A stretch of 64,000 bases of DNA from Acorus gramineus (lineage: Eukaryota > Streptophyta > Magnoliopsida > Acorales > Acoraceae): contig CM060853.1 in assembly GCA_030737835.1 (NCBI GenBank), forward strand, positions 7,382,133 through 7,446,132, given 5' to 3'. Numbering within the stretch: the first letter of the stretch is position 1; each line of letters opens with the position of its first letter. Positions 22,574 to 35,000 of this stretch are shown here, one piece after another. The position numbers and the translations under genes were made by a program. The notes below the pieces were generated by a model. That model was not told where the DNA came from. It ran no database searches and saw only the letters and a list, made by a program, of their open reading frames with translations.

Positions 22574-24769
22574 TTAAACAGCCATCATCATCCTCACAAA
22601 CTCCTCATAATTCACTTGTCCATCGCCGTCCATGTCGGCCTCTCTGATCATCTGATCCACCTCTTCATCGGTCAGTTTTTCGCCGAGGTTGATCATCACA
22701 TGCCTTAACTACAATTACAATCATACATAAAACAATCAAATATTTCAATCAATAAATCAAGGCATAAATATCTTCAAAGACTACACTCCCCAAATTCTAC
22801 ATTATTAGATTTTCGAAATCTAGGTGGCTCAGATAGCCAGGACCATATGAAGCAAAAACCAGAGTTCATTTTGAAACTAGTTGAGATCACATTTATTTGA
22901 AAATCCTTCTTTGAGAAACCTATCTAAAGCCAAAAAGAGTTTGAAAAGTATGATTTTGTTTTATGTAATTTAAATAATTCAATTTCTAGGAAACTCGCTT
23001 TCTTTGTTTTTTTTTTAAAAAAACAAATTTTCTGTACCATATGTTCAAAACAAAAATTTTAAATTAAGTATATTTTTTCAGACGAATTTTTAAAGAGATT
23101 TTTATTTTTAAGTCCCCATAAACCATAGGATTTAGTTATCAATCCATCATTTCTTCATATTTTGATTTTAGTCTCCAGATTTAAAAGATATGTTCATTTT
23201 TAATTCCTGAGAGGGACCTATCCGTAAATGATTTGGTTTTGTTTTTAGTCTCTGGGACTAAAAATGAACATATCTTTTAAATCTAGAGACTAAAATCAAA
23301 ATATAAAGAAGTGAGAGATTGATCCCTAAATAGACATGTTTATCAAGAGTCAAGACTGAAAACTAAAAAACTCATTTTTTAAACAATCATTCAAAAACAC
23401 TCACAAGAAACTATTTCGAAATAAATAAAAAAATCAAGTTTAAAAGCATTTGAATTCCAACCTCTGTGGCTGAGATATAACCATTCTGATCCTTGTCAAA
23501 GACCTTGAAAGCTTCTTTCAATTCCTCTTCTGCATCAGTCTCCTGCAAGTGGTGAAAGGTTTCATGTGAAGTCTATCACATAAGTCTAAAAAAAAAATGT
23601 TACATTAACGTACCATCAGTACATATAAAATCTCACCTTCACTTTGCGAGCCATCAAATTCAAGAATTCACCAAATTCAATGGTGCCATTGCCATCGATG
23701 TCGACTTCCCTGATCATGTCCTGCAACTCCTCCTCCGTCGGATTCTGACCCAACGATCTGATGACGGTGGCGAGCTCTTCCAATGTAATGCAACCTGACA
23801 TTGCAAGCACAATCACTTTATTAAGTGCATGATCAATGCAAATATTAACAGTTCTTCTGAAGAGTTTTTAAAAATACTTGATTCAAGGAAAAAAGCCAAA
23901 CACAATGGATTTGCATATTTGAAATAATGAAGATAGCATTAGCTGTTTCACTGTGTCACCTACAAAATTCCAGCCCATCCATTGATAGTGGACCCAACAT
24001 ATTACACCCAAGTCAAACTAAAAATGTAAAATTAAAAAATAATGTTAGGGACAATCCGGAGGCATTTTCGTGGGGAAGTATGTGCACGTTTTTTTTTTCA
24101 GAAACATTAATACTTATCTAATGAGATGTACATATATTCATGATGTGTTGTAGGGCTCATTAAATGGAGTACATGAATAATTGCTAACGATGTTATATAT
24201 CTCTTTTAAAGATATTTCCCTATATGAATGACTATTGAAATATATAGATTGTTCATGGAACCATTCCTGCATTGGCCAAGATCTACAAACAGGGACTATA
24301 AAAATTTAGACAACTGCTTTTACACATCTCAATTTTGTCTTAAAAGATGAAATACAGACAAAAAATAATTAATTAGTGAAATCAAACCACTCTTAGCAGG
24401 TTGATAGAGAATAATAGAACTATTAAATTTAGATAATAATGTTAATAACAAAAAAAAAAAGAAGTTGGGTTACAACAATATATCTAAACAAACGGAACTA
24501 ATTTCTAATGAAAACATAAAGAAATGAGATCAAAATGTCATATGTTTTTTTTTATAGAGAAAATGTGGGCATATCTATTTCAAAATGTAAATTTCATATT
24601 CGTTGATACAAGGTCATAAATTTTTTTTTTTCAAAATCCAATTTGAGCCATAACAGTGGAACAAAAAGAACCAAAAGTTCATCCAACCATGAATGGAAAA
24701 CCAAAGCAAAACCAAAGGAATCACCAATATAACAAGAACCCATATAGAAAAAAAAAAAACATCAAAATA

Positions 24770-24837
<68 letters not shown>

Positions 24838-24913
24838 AACCATCTCCATCTCTGTCAAAGAGACAAAAGGCTTCCTGAAATTCAGAGACCTGATCTCTAT
24901 TCAAGCGGTCCAT
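22574..24913 (-). CDS. CML8: Calmodulin-like protein (CML8/CML11 type)
   Basis: Exons in transcript order are 24841-24913, 23637-23794, 23462-23542 and 22574-22708. They join to 148 aa, the length of calmodulin. The start is the ATG at 24913 ([16 protein letters not shown]). Four EF-hand loops are visible: [36 protein letters not shown] and [12 protein letters not shown]. All have acidic residues at positions 1, 3 and 12 and the central Gly; loop 3 has N at position 5. The first intron interrupts the Gly codon of loop 1, a conserved site in plant calmodulin genes. The [13 protein letters not shown]-like region and [12 protein letters not shown] match Arabidopsis CML8/CML11 better than true calmodulin. 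It is expected to be a cytosolic or nuclear calcium sensor. Intron 1 begins almost directly with a long GA/CT microsatellite, and intron 3 contains a hairpin MITE. Confidence 0.95.
23132..23330. mobile_element. Hairpin MITE in CML intron 3
   Basis: The left arm (about 23138-23205) and right arm (about 23258-23330) are near-perfect inverted copies. The left reads TTTTAGTCTCCAGATTTAAA and then AGATATGTTCATTTTTA. The right carries the complement with only a few differences. The loop is about 50 bases. It lies wholly inside the intron between exons 3 and 4 and has no coding capacity. GGGACTAAAA words recall small plant MITEs. Superfamily is unassigned. Confidence 0.7.
24774..24835 (+). repeat. 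(GA)n microsatellite in CML intron 1, next to the splice donor
   Basis: About 31 uninterrupted GA units on the plus strand, which read as (CT)n in the transcript. The repeat begins only about 6 bases into the intron, after the donor GTTTAT. Length variation among alleles is likely. Confidence 0.95.
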
Positions 24914-26300
24914 CACTTTATTATCTGAACAAGAAAAGTTTTTTATGTTGCTTTTTTAAAACAGAGGGGGAATGCTGGAATAGGAAGGAGATGAGAAGGT
25001 GCAGGTGCTTGAGAAGTCCTTTTGTAGGCAGTATTATTTTTTACAATATACCCCCTCTGTTTTACAAAATGTCAGTCGGATACCCCCATATACTTGGAAG
25101 AAATGCATGCAATATTGCCAGTCTCCCCCTCAAACGCGTAATTAAGACTCCGTTGAAGGTTGAAACGTGTTATTGGTGGGTTCTTTTTTTTTTTTTTCTA
25201 GAGGATGAAGGGTCTCTTCTTGCAAGGACTCCTTTTTCGGAATTTTCATGACTGGGTTTTTGTGATATTTTCGCACAACAGATGGTGGAGCCGTGGAGAT
25301 GGCTCCGATTAATATTCGATTCATTCTGTTTTAGTCAAGTCTTATAATAACAAGGAACTGACACATGGGAATCTCACATCCTTTACATATTAATTTTTAA
25401 GACAATTTTAGCAATATATTATTCTTTTATTAGAAAAACTAATGCAGTGTGGATCCAGTCAGATCTGGATTTGATCAATATCATAAATATCAAACTACAT
25501 ATCCTATGAATTGAACTGCATAGATAATGACACTCGTATTAATTATGCAGCTCGATTTATAAGTTATATAGTTCAATATTGATAGTATTGACCAAACTTA
25601 AACCTAACTGGATCAGGACTCCTACGTAAGAGTGTGCCTTTTTTTTTTTCTCCAACGCGGCTTTGAGGGGAAGTACGGAGAGGAGTTGGAAAATTGAGGG
25701 AGGAAAAGTAAAGACCTGGGGAGGGGTTTGACAAAGATGGGAGATGATGACCATAAAAGTTCTGAGTATTACTCCCCCTTTAATACTTATGAGTCATTTT
25801 CTGGTCCTTATCTCTTTTAATTATTGTTATTTTTTCATTAGGTAGGTGAGGCTTTCTTGGGTTGGATTGACAAAGATGAGCGTCAAGGACCATCAAAATT
25901 TTGAGTGATCTCTTGGATGTAAGTTGTTAGTTTAAGACATTAACTTGTCAATGATCAAACATCAAAATTATTAATCAGAGTATGAATAATTTCAAAAAAA
26001 TAAAAAATAATCTTGTAGTTGAACAACTCATATCCAAATCTAAACTTTAATATTAGTATTTGAATGATTTGAAAATGGATACCGATACATCGATATCTAA
26101 TCCAAAAAATATATGTATATTATGTATGTATAATTGTTATTTTGTGTCTTTGTGTGTGTGTGTAAAATTTGATTTTCTATGTTATATGGATAAATATGAA
26201 TAATTGAATTAATTAGTAATCCAAGGGTTGTGATTAAACATGTTATACTTGAGAAAATCTTGGAGTCAATTTGACGTTCATTATCATTCTCTTTCATTAC
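24914..26300. other. 5' flank of the calmodulin-like gene and intergenic DNA
   Basis: The first few hundred bases upstream of 24913 should hold the promoter, but no clear core element stands out. About 25440-25620 shares phrases with the repeat at 40.44-40.76 kb, namely GCAGYTCGATTTATA, GTTCRATAYTGA and AACTGGATCAGGAC. It is a diverged copy of the same repeat. A short GT run occurs near 26152-26163. Confidence 0.4.
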
Positions 26301-26302
26301 AC

Positions 26303-26735
26303 CTAGAGGTGCAATTTTGGTTGAACTGAATCAAACGGATCCAAACCAATGATTTTGGGGTTTGGGTAAATAGTTTTTTTTGGTTTGGTTCAAAAATAAT
26401 AAACCAATTTAATTTGGTTTGGATTTTATTTACATTCATTAGAAAAACCAAATTGAATGTAAGCCTATAATTATTTATAATCAATAATCATTTACATAAT
26501 TTTTTTATATTAAAAATTCTATTGTTGTCCATCATACCATTAACATCCACAATAAAAGCTAACAAGTTTACACCAAATAAATAAATAATGATTCGATTTA
26601 TTATTTTAATCATTCCATTTTATTTTGCTTCAATTTAATTTTCAAGTTAGATATAATATTATAATATTATTTTTACAATGAACAATCAAACCGACTGAGC
26701 CGCACTTTTAATTTTATGAGTTTAGATTCAGTTGA
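26303..26735. mobile_element. Possible hAT-like MITE, weak
   Basis: About 26303 reads TAGAGGTGCAATTTTGGTTG, a typical hAT-type start. Near 26735 the sequence contains its rough inverted counterpart (CCGCACTTTTA). Between them are repeated GGTTTGG/CCAAAC words near the left end. No convincing 8-bp duplication was found, so bounds are approximate. Confidence 0.35.
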
Positions 26736-26819
26736 AACTGATTTTAATTAGTTCAATCAGTATCAAACCACATAATGTAACACATGTATTCAACAATTGA
26801 TTATGTAGTTTGAGAGTTA

Positions 26820-27162
26820 TGGTCTGTTTGGAAACACAGATTGAAAAGTACATTTTGGAATAAAGCTGCTTTTTAAGATGATTTTAGACCTTAACTTTTT
26901 TAGGATGTTTTTTTTTAATTCAGGAATCAATATTTGAAAGGAGTTTAATGTTTGGTAGAGAAAGTTGCTTTTCAATTCAAAAAATCCATTCCGACAAAAA
27001 AACATTGTTTCTGAGCTTTTTAAAACACAGATTTCAAAAGAAAAATTAAAAAGGAATCCAGCTTCCGATTCTGCAAAAAACTGTCCCGTTTAACTGCACG
27101 ATTTTAGCTTTTCAGCTTTTCAAAAAGCAAAAACGCGTCCAAACGCGCAACCAAACAGGACC
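26820..27162. mobile_element. PIF/Harbinger (Tourist-like) MITE with TTA TSD
   Basis: The left end is TGGTCTGTTTGG. The right end, reverse-complemented, is GGTCCTGTTTGG. Trinucleotide TTA flanks both sides (26817-26819 and 27163-27165). The 343-bp size, GTTTGG termini and TTA duplication are characteristic of Tourist-like elements. No coding region. Confidence 0.75.
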
Positions 27163-27217
27163 TTAGACACTGAACAAAGCCGACTCTAAAATTTCATCGG
27201 TTTTGCTGGCAAGTGAG

Positions 27218-28072
27218 TAGGCCTGTCAACGGGTCGGGTCCAGACCCGGACCCGACCCGACCCGGACCCGATTACACGTGTAATGGACCCGATCCGATTT
27301 GGACCCGACCCGAGTTGGACCCGACCCGGCGGACCCGAGCAAACAAACGGGTCGGGTCCGGGTCCACCCCGCCCCGACCCGTTGGACCCGTTGGACCCGA
27401 CTGTTTTTTTTTAATATATGTTCATATATTATAAGACCATTAGTATTAGTTGATACATAATTTTATTTCTTACTTAACTTATTTTTGTATCTACAAGTTC
27501 ATAAATCATAATCATAACAAGCCTATAAATCGGTTTGTTTTGGACAATTAACTTATTAGCATTTGAATTTGTATAATTAATTAGTTTGTTGCATGATTTA
27601 TGTTTATTATTTAGGTTAATATATTAGTGTTTATTGTTTTGAATGTTGTTTAGGTTAATATTGTTTTGAATGTTATTTAGGTTAGTTATGTTTATTATTT
27701 AGGTTAATATGTTTTTTATGTTAGTGATTATTGTTTTGGATGTTGTTTAATCATTCATTTACTTCTTTTGAATTGTATAAAATTATATTCAAACATAGTC
27801 TCATTAACAATAATGTTTTATTACAAAAAATTTCAAATAGAATGATAAGACAAACAAATACATGAGCTTTTCTCTTTCTTTTTTTTTTTTTTACCCAACC
27901 ATCCGGGTCGGGTCGGACCCGGACCCGACCCGGGTCCGACGGGTCCGGGTCCGGGTCTACATTTCTCCGGACCCGCCGGGTCCTTGGTTGGACCCGGACC
28001 CGCCGGGTCCTGTCACGGGTCGGGTCCGGGTCCACCCCGACCCGACCCGGACCCGACCCGTTGACAGGCCTA
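27218..28072. mobile_element. hAT-type non-autonomous element with GGGTCC-tiled ends, perfect 8-bp TSD
   Basis: It starts TAGGCCTGTCAACGGGTCGG and ends with the exact inverted form CCGTTGACAGGCCTA. Both flanks are caagtgag (27210-27217 and 28073-28080), a perfect 8-bp duplication. About 180 bases at each end are built of GGGTC/GACCC words in alternating orientation. The 480-base centre is AT-rich. The length is 855 bp and there is no transposase. The perfect TSD and well-paired termini suggest a fairly recent insertion. Confidence 0.9.
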
Positions 28073-28080
28073 CAAGTGAG

Positions 28081-29045
28081 ACGACGACAGAAGTCGTTAA
28101 ACTTGTCACGTGCGACACGAATATTTCCACCAGCGAATCCATCGCGTCTAAAAAACGCGGAGCATTTATGCTGACCTTTCCCAGTCTGTCACATATTCAT
28201 GAACTCCTTGTAACTTGTACGACATTCAATGGATGACAAGGTAAGCTTGTCACGTGCGACACGAATAATACCACCGGCCAATCCACTCACACGCTGCCGC
28301 GTCTACTGATGAAGAAGTCCAGATTTGCTGGGCCTGCCCCCACGTGCTTGTGCGCGTCAGATTATTTCTCGTCGAGGACCGCACGACACGTACAAATGTG
28401 AACAAGCGAGTGCCCTGCGTCTCGCAAACGTGCGTCGATCGATGAATGATCAGGAGACCTTTTCATCAACCTATCAATTAATTATTATTATTATTATTAA
28501 ACAAAAATTATTTATTAAACGTGAATTTTCACATATAAAAAAAGATTTTATGCAACTTAACAAAGAACCCTCCTCAACATCTTTGGACTTTATAAAAAAA
28601 AAATGCATTCCGTCATGATCAGTAAAGCTTTGAGAGAGCAGGGGAAGTGTAAAGAATAAACCCTGCTTTCAGTCCCCCAACATGAGTCATGTATCTTACA
28701 AAAGAAGTGAGACCCTTTGTTACTTGATGGGGGCGAAAAACAGGGTTAGAAGTGGGGTTGGTTAAAACTTTGTCCAGAGAATATAAGCATCATAATATAA
28801 GATTTGCCTGTCAAAACTGCTTGGCAATCATGCTCATGCTTATAGAAGAAATTCAGTCTGAATCTTAAACATAACAGTTTATAGCAGGCAAAAAAAGAAG
28901 TTTGACGATTGGAAGGACCTGATACTAACTTCAAACAAAAGGTGTGGTGAATGCTAATATAACAAGCCACGGTCGTCCAAGGCAGCTTTACATTATCTCG
29001 AACAGATGGTCTCTCTCTTCCCCTCACACACACAGTCTTGTACAC
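28081..29045. other. Intergenic DNA downstream of VTE3, with a G-box direct repeat
   Basis: A phrase with CTTGTCACGTGCGACACGAAT occurs at about 28101 and again at about 28245, about 144 bases apart, each followed by a related CCACC...AATCC phrase. Each copy carries the G-box palindrome CACGTG. The stretch 28620-29045 includes the likely 3' UTR of VTE3. No gene is seen. Confidence 0.5.
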
Positions 29046-32000
29046 TCATATGGGCATACCTTTGGGAACTATCTGATCTTTTACCCACATGTAGATGGGA
29101 ACAAGCACAAAGTACGTCGCGCATATGGTTCCAACACCGAAGCGCAGCAGAAAAGCAAACGGATTCACAGGTTTCGACACATCTTCAGCTTTCGGACCGA
29201 GCTGCGTATGTGCAAAGATATGAATTCAGTAATTTGGGAGGAAAAAAAAAGTAGTGGGAATGAAACATGAGATAAACACACACATGCTCTTTCATGTTTG
29301 CTGCAACGGTTAGCCAACTACAATGTCAATGGTCATTTAGGGATGGATTATCTGGCATGGGTGACCATGGATGCTGTTATTCATTCTGTTATTCTTACTG
29401 TTACTGTTATTTTTATTCTTAATGTTATTTTCATTGTCTTTCTCACTACTGTTATTCTTTTTCTTATTACTTTTATTGTTATTATTAATGTTGTTTTGTT
29501 ATTCTTATTCTTATTGTTGTTAACTTTAAAAAAATCATAATAATAATAACAATAATAACAATGATACGAATAACAATAACAACAAAAAATAATAATAAGA
29601 ATATTGTAGGGACTTAAAAGAGTATGCATCAAAACATGAGACACCATAGGAGCCCAAAATTTGATGATACTTGTAGTTAGTGGAAGTGAACAGATTTCCC
29701 ATATGAATTCATTTTATACTATGAATTGTTGCATAATAATTTACTTCCTCAAAATAAATTGGGTATTCTCTGGAAAGAAAATATCTTATAGTAACGAAGT
29801 TATAATATAACTAGTCGAAATTTGAATATGCACTCAAAAATCAGATAGCACACAGAACATGTCTCTGATCAATCTGAATGTTTAAGGATGCGAAAAAAAA
29901 CATCAAAATATCACCATATTGGTGCAAATGAAACTGAAATCGTGCACAGATTTTGAAAAAAATCAAATCACCGGTTCAGATATTAAATAAATTGAAATAA
30001 CTTCCTGTTTTCTGAGGGGTTGGCAACAAAAATTTTGAACATGCTATGATGGAAATAAACACAGCTGAGTGGAATCAAAAATAGAATCCCATATATATAT
30101 ATATATATATATATGAAAGTAGAGGATACATTCTGTAACCTGAGAATTTTTTGAATTAAAATATGACAAGTAATAGTCTACCAATGTATCAAACAGTTGA
30201 GGAATTTGGACAGTAGGACACTTCATTGAACTTGGAGAAAACTTCAGTTCTGAAACTTGATATCTACAACTATCTATTGGAGCTTACATCGATTGCATGT
30301 TGTGCATGCCATAGAGTAAATAAGATTGTACCATCCACCAACATATGCTTTCTCTAATTCATTATATATTATTTCACATATGTTTTTATATAATCATCAC
30401 TTTTGCCTACTTTTCATTTCTAAAATATTATTTTCAAAGCTATGGATGTGTAATTGTGCCTATATTTCTCGAGGTTGTTGTGTCCCATGTTGTGTGGTAA
30501 TGTAACTACAGTCCAAAATATCCTCTCTTTTTTTTCATAGGTAATGAAAAAAAATTCTGAATGTTAAATGACATGTTTAACAATGGTCAGACAAAGATGG
30601 CATTAACAAAAATTAAATCTGATAACCATCATAAAAAATAATCTGATTCTATCCCACAGGTGGGATACAATCAATATATATGTCCTCTAATATGCAGTCG
30701 ATCATCAGCCATGGAGAAATGGCAATATCTGTTTTCACCATATAGAAACATGGGGTGTTTAATTAATGCCAAATGCTTAACCAGAATCAAATCAATAATT
30801 AAATAAACTGTTGATCACAGCAATGATTTTATTTTTGGTTTGGGAAACAACTGATGTGTCTTCAAAATTTGCACTAGATATATGGTCACCTTTTCTCATG
30901 TGATCGAGGGAGCAAACTGATAAAATGAATCTTATCTGCTTGTATACATGTAAGAATCAGCAATTCTGATGCTCATGCCTTCTATTCATAATATTATGCA
31001 ACTTAAGCATTTAGCAATTAGCAGATTATAGGCAAGCAGTTATAATTTACCCAGCATGAATTATTTACTTGGAATTTCCTGCCTCCACATGTAACCAATG
31101 CAATAATAATGTGAACCTCTTCGCATAAATTAAGAGAAGAAATACAAAAAAAAAAAAAGTTATTGGCTTATTGCTATCAAATAATCATAGCAGTAAAGAC
31201 TACACCATTCACAGGTTTCACATGCTTTGACTAGTATGATGAAAATATGAGGACACTAATATGGACGTGATAGGATATACTAGAATATACTAGAACACAC
31301 ACTAGCAATGTTTTGACTGCACTTCATTTGCTCTTTAGCTATTTAATAGCTTCAGAGTATAATGCAGGCACTAATACCACAAATGCAAGCTTCCCTGTTC
31401 ATCTAAACTCTTCCATATCCAAGGAGTTAAAAGGATTGTTCCATGGTTGGATGAGCTTATATTATGATCTAATAAAATAGATTCCCTAACCCCCTGTATG
31501 GGGTGTGATATTGGTTTATTTGCTTCTGATAGCTATACTAGGATAGATAACAATTCAGACTGAATAAACAATTTTTTGTTTGGTTGCATTTTCTGTTATT
31601 CTCATTGGAAAACGTAAAAATGATTTTTTTGTTATTTGGTTCATCTTGGATAAAGTGATGATAAATGGTTGATAAGAGATAAATAAGAGTTTATGACTTT
31701 TTAAATGACAACTATACCCCTGGGAATAGTGTGAGAAATGTATGATTGATTTGATAGATGTGACAGTTTTTGAAATTTGTGTGAGACTGTTAGGTGAGAT
31801 AAAAATTTTAAAATGACAGAGAAAGGTATGTTTATCCATTGGCATAGATAAGGCCTGATAAGCAATTCCAACATTTCCTTAGAATAGTTATCAGGCTTTA
31901 TCCTAACTTATCCAGACATAACTATCGGGGTTTATTCTGTCAAAACAAACAACTTTTTTTTACTATTCTCCTGTATTCTTCCTTATTCTGGGCTTATTTC

Positions 32001-35000
32001 TCATGCCATAGGGGGGTAACAGTATAGGGAATATATTATAGCAGTCGAGTAATGCTGGACCGTGGTGGGTCCCTCTCCTCGCCAATTCCCCAGAATCCTC
32101 ACTAAACAAGAAGGGCTTGAAGTAAGGTAATAAGGTTAAATGCCAATGTTGAACTGTTTTCGCAATTATGAGGAATACTTCAACCACCAATCCTACATGG
32201 GGAGGGTTTTGATGTACCATGGTAGGATGAACTCAAATTTTAGACCATATCTATATAAATAATTTTGTTATCATTGAATAATCAAATTCTTTGTCATGCT
32301 TAATTTTTTATACATATTGTCATGTGTCAAAGAACAATGATGTATATACCAAAGATGGATATGTATAGAGTGTCATACAGGGAACAACTTTTAGGTCTAT
32401 TCGGATGTTATAAAGCATCAGTAAGTTCTTGTCATGGAAGCATCCAAATTTGAAATCATTATGGTTTTAATAATATGGATATATTAAAATTAGAACATGT
32501 ACTAGTGCCTATTGGTATGATGCCAGAAGATTGACGTAACACAATGCCATGTAAAGTACATGACATTGGCAACCCAATATGTGATATATACACAAACAAT
32601 CGACATTACCTAGATTGTGTGCATCATAAATTGATCATAATTTGAGGGATATGGTAATATGGTATGGATAGTAGGATGATGCTGTCCTCGTCATGAAAGC
32701 ATCCAAGTTTGGTGTTATAATGTTTTTAACAATATCCTCAATCATGGAATAGAGCCTATTGGTAAAATGTTAAAATATTGATATTTTTGAACAAAAGGCT
32801 CAAGTTCTGAGAGTGACCCCTCTATGAAAGAAATAGCAATGTTTAAGTCCTTATCCAGTACTTTTATAAGTATATAAGCGGGGGACAGTGCTATATGCGA
32901 GGCCACGGGCCGCATTGCTCTGGGTAATGGCCTTTTATGAGTATATGACATTGGTAACCTAATTGTTCAATATGCAGCATATACAGTCAAGTCCAATGTC
33001 TTACTATGCATGCATCATAAATTGAAAATAATTTAAGTTCAAAAATATATTTATGAAACATCAACTTATATATAATATATTATGTTAAGAGTGTGCAATG
33101 GACAAAGAGGTTTGGTTTCGGCTCAAGGAAGCAACAGAGTTTGAGGATGGCTCCACGACCATGAGGGGCTTTGGCTGGCGGGCAAGAAGCTTCGAAAAAG
33201 AGGGGACAAGAGCGTGAAATCCAAGGTTTCCTAGATGCTTCTCCCGGCAGTATCATGGGCTCTTTGGCTATCACAAAACCATCTCATATTTAGGGGGACT
33301 CCGGTTTATGAAGAGAACATTTGGGAGATGGTGGTGCAGTACATAAAAGCTTGAGGGGTCTCGTGTGCCAGTGCACAAAGAATTTCTTTCCACAGGGGTA
33401 GACTCTCCATTGAGGAGTAGGTTTCTGGTTTTGTTATTGTGTCCCTACCATTTTTTATCTTTGGTAGTGGACGTGTTGTGTGGTTTTATTTTGTAAGCTT
33501 TCGGCATATTACCTTTCTTTGAAATACAATTAACGCCTATGCCTATTGTTTACTTCAAAAAAAAAAACTTATATAAAGTATAACATTATGAAAAATGGAT
33601 AAGCTGGCGGAAAGTTATAATCAAAAGGCAAATAGAGAATAGTGAGCCTTTTATAAGTATATGGTATGGTAACCCAACTGTTCAATATGTATCACATACA
33701 ATCAGGTACAATGTCTTACTGTGCATGCATCATAAATTGAACATAATTTATTTAAAAAAACATTTATAAACATCAATTTATATAGAGTATAACACTGAAA
33801 AATGGATAAGCTGACAGCAAGTGTATAATCAAAAGGCAAAAAGAGGATAGTGAATTGATCCTCATTATATGATGAAGTGTTGGCAATGCATGACATAGTG
33901 GACGAAAAAAAAATACCTGCAGAGGAGAATCCCCAGATTCTCTTTTCACACCTGTCACCGAACATCCCATGATCAGTCCATGTCGACGGACCCCACGGTA
34001 CCACTTTGGGCCTATCCTCTTCAGTTTGACATCCTTAAATCCAGCCTTTTTGAACCATTCAATGTACTCCTCTTCCGTTGGGAAGAGCATCCACATGTCG
34101 GCAAAGAAGCGAGACAACCAAAATGTCGGGTACACAGGACCAATCAGACATGCTCTTCCACCAAGTCTCAAAACTCTATATGCTTCTTTGATACCTCGTT
34201 GTGGGTCAGGCCAATATTCAATACTGATGGAAAAAAATGAATGTGTCATTAGATAACAACCCATCATTGACATCATATTCTACCTGATAATTTAAATACT
34301 TAGTATTAATACTGAATTCAAAATTTGATAACAAGTGTATTCCTTGGGTTTAAGAAAAGGAGGAATTGAAAGACGCCACCACTTGACTCCAATAAACAGG
34401 TTCAATTGTTTTCTATAAATTCCTGACTTTTATAAAGTACATTAGTAAATTATGACACAAATTTTTTTTAATTAATGATAAATTGCTAATCGGTAAACTA
34501 TAATGTAAGGCTACCCAAATTAATATCCATGAAGAGTGAATGACATATATGCTGCTTAAACTTGCATATGGAGAGTCCCATTGGAACCAGATTTACCACA
34601 AAAATAGAGACAAATATTGTCATGCAACCGAAGAAACTTGAGGAAAAAATAGCAGAAAGACAACAGTGATAAGAATCATGAAAAAATATGCAATTAGAAA
34701 TAATCCACAAAAAAAGATAAAGTTTCCATGTAATGAAAAGCTTGACACCCCATCTAACAAACGAAATTAACCACGCTTACTTTTCCAAATTTCAAGTGAA
34801 TTAGTGATGTTCATGAAAACAATTAGGAAACATCACACCACTTAAAACTGAACATAAATCTGAGCAACAATATTACTTTGGTTAAAAATTTACCTCCCAG
34901 CAGAAATGTATCGGTCAGCATAGTCAGTGGGGAACGGGAGATCCTCAGCATCTCCCTCGATAATCGTGCACTTCTTCAGAGGCTCCTTTTCCTTGGCCTT

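Noticed and set aside
24656-24838. Frame ending in an Arg-Glu repeat
   Set aside because: A reading of the GA microsatellite in CML intron 1.
27218-28072. Regular short repeats that could be taken for a CRISPR-like or satellite array
   Set aside because: Units are not evenly spaced, both orientations mix, and the block is bounded by TIRs and a perfect 8-bp TSD, so it is a hAT-type element.
28944-29270. Plus-strand frames overlapping the last VTE3 exon
   Set aside because: The minus strand encodes the conserved C-terminus of VTE3 here; the plus frames are by-products.
29298-29647. Isoleucine/valine-rich frames on both strands
   Set aside because: Translations of the TTATT/AATAA microsatellite.
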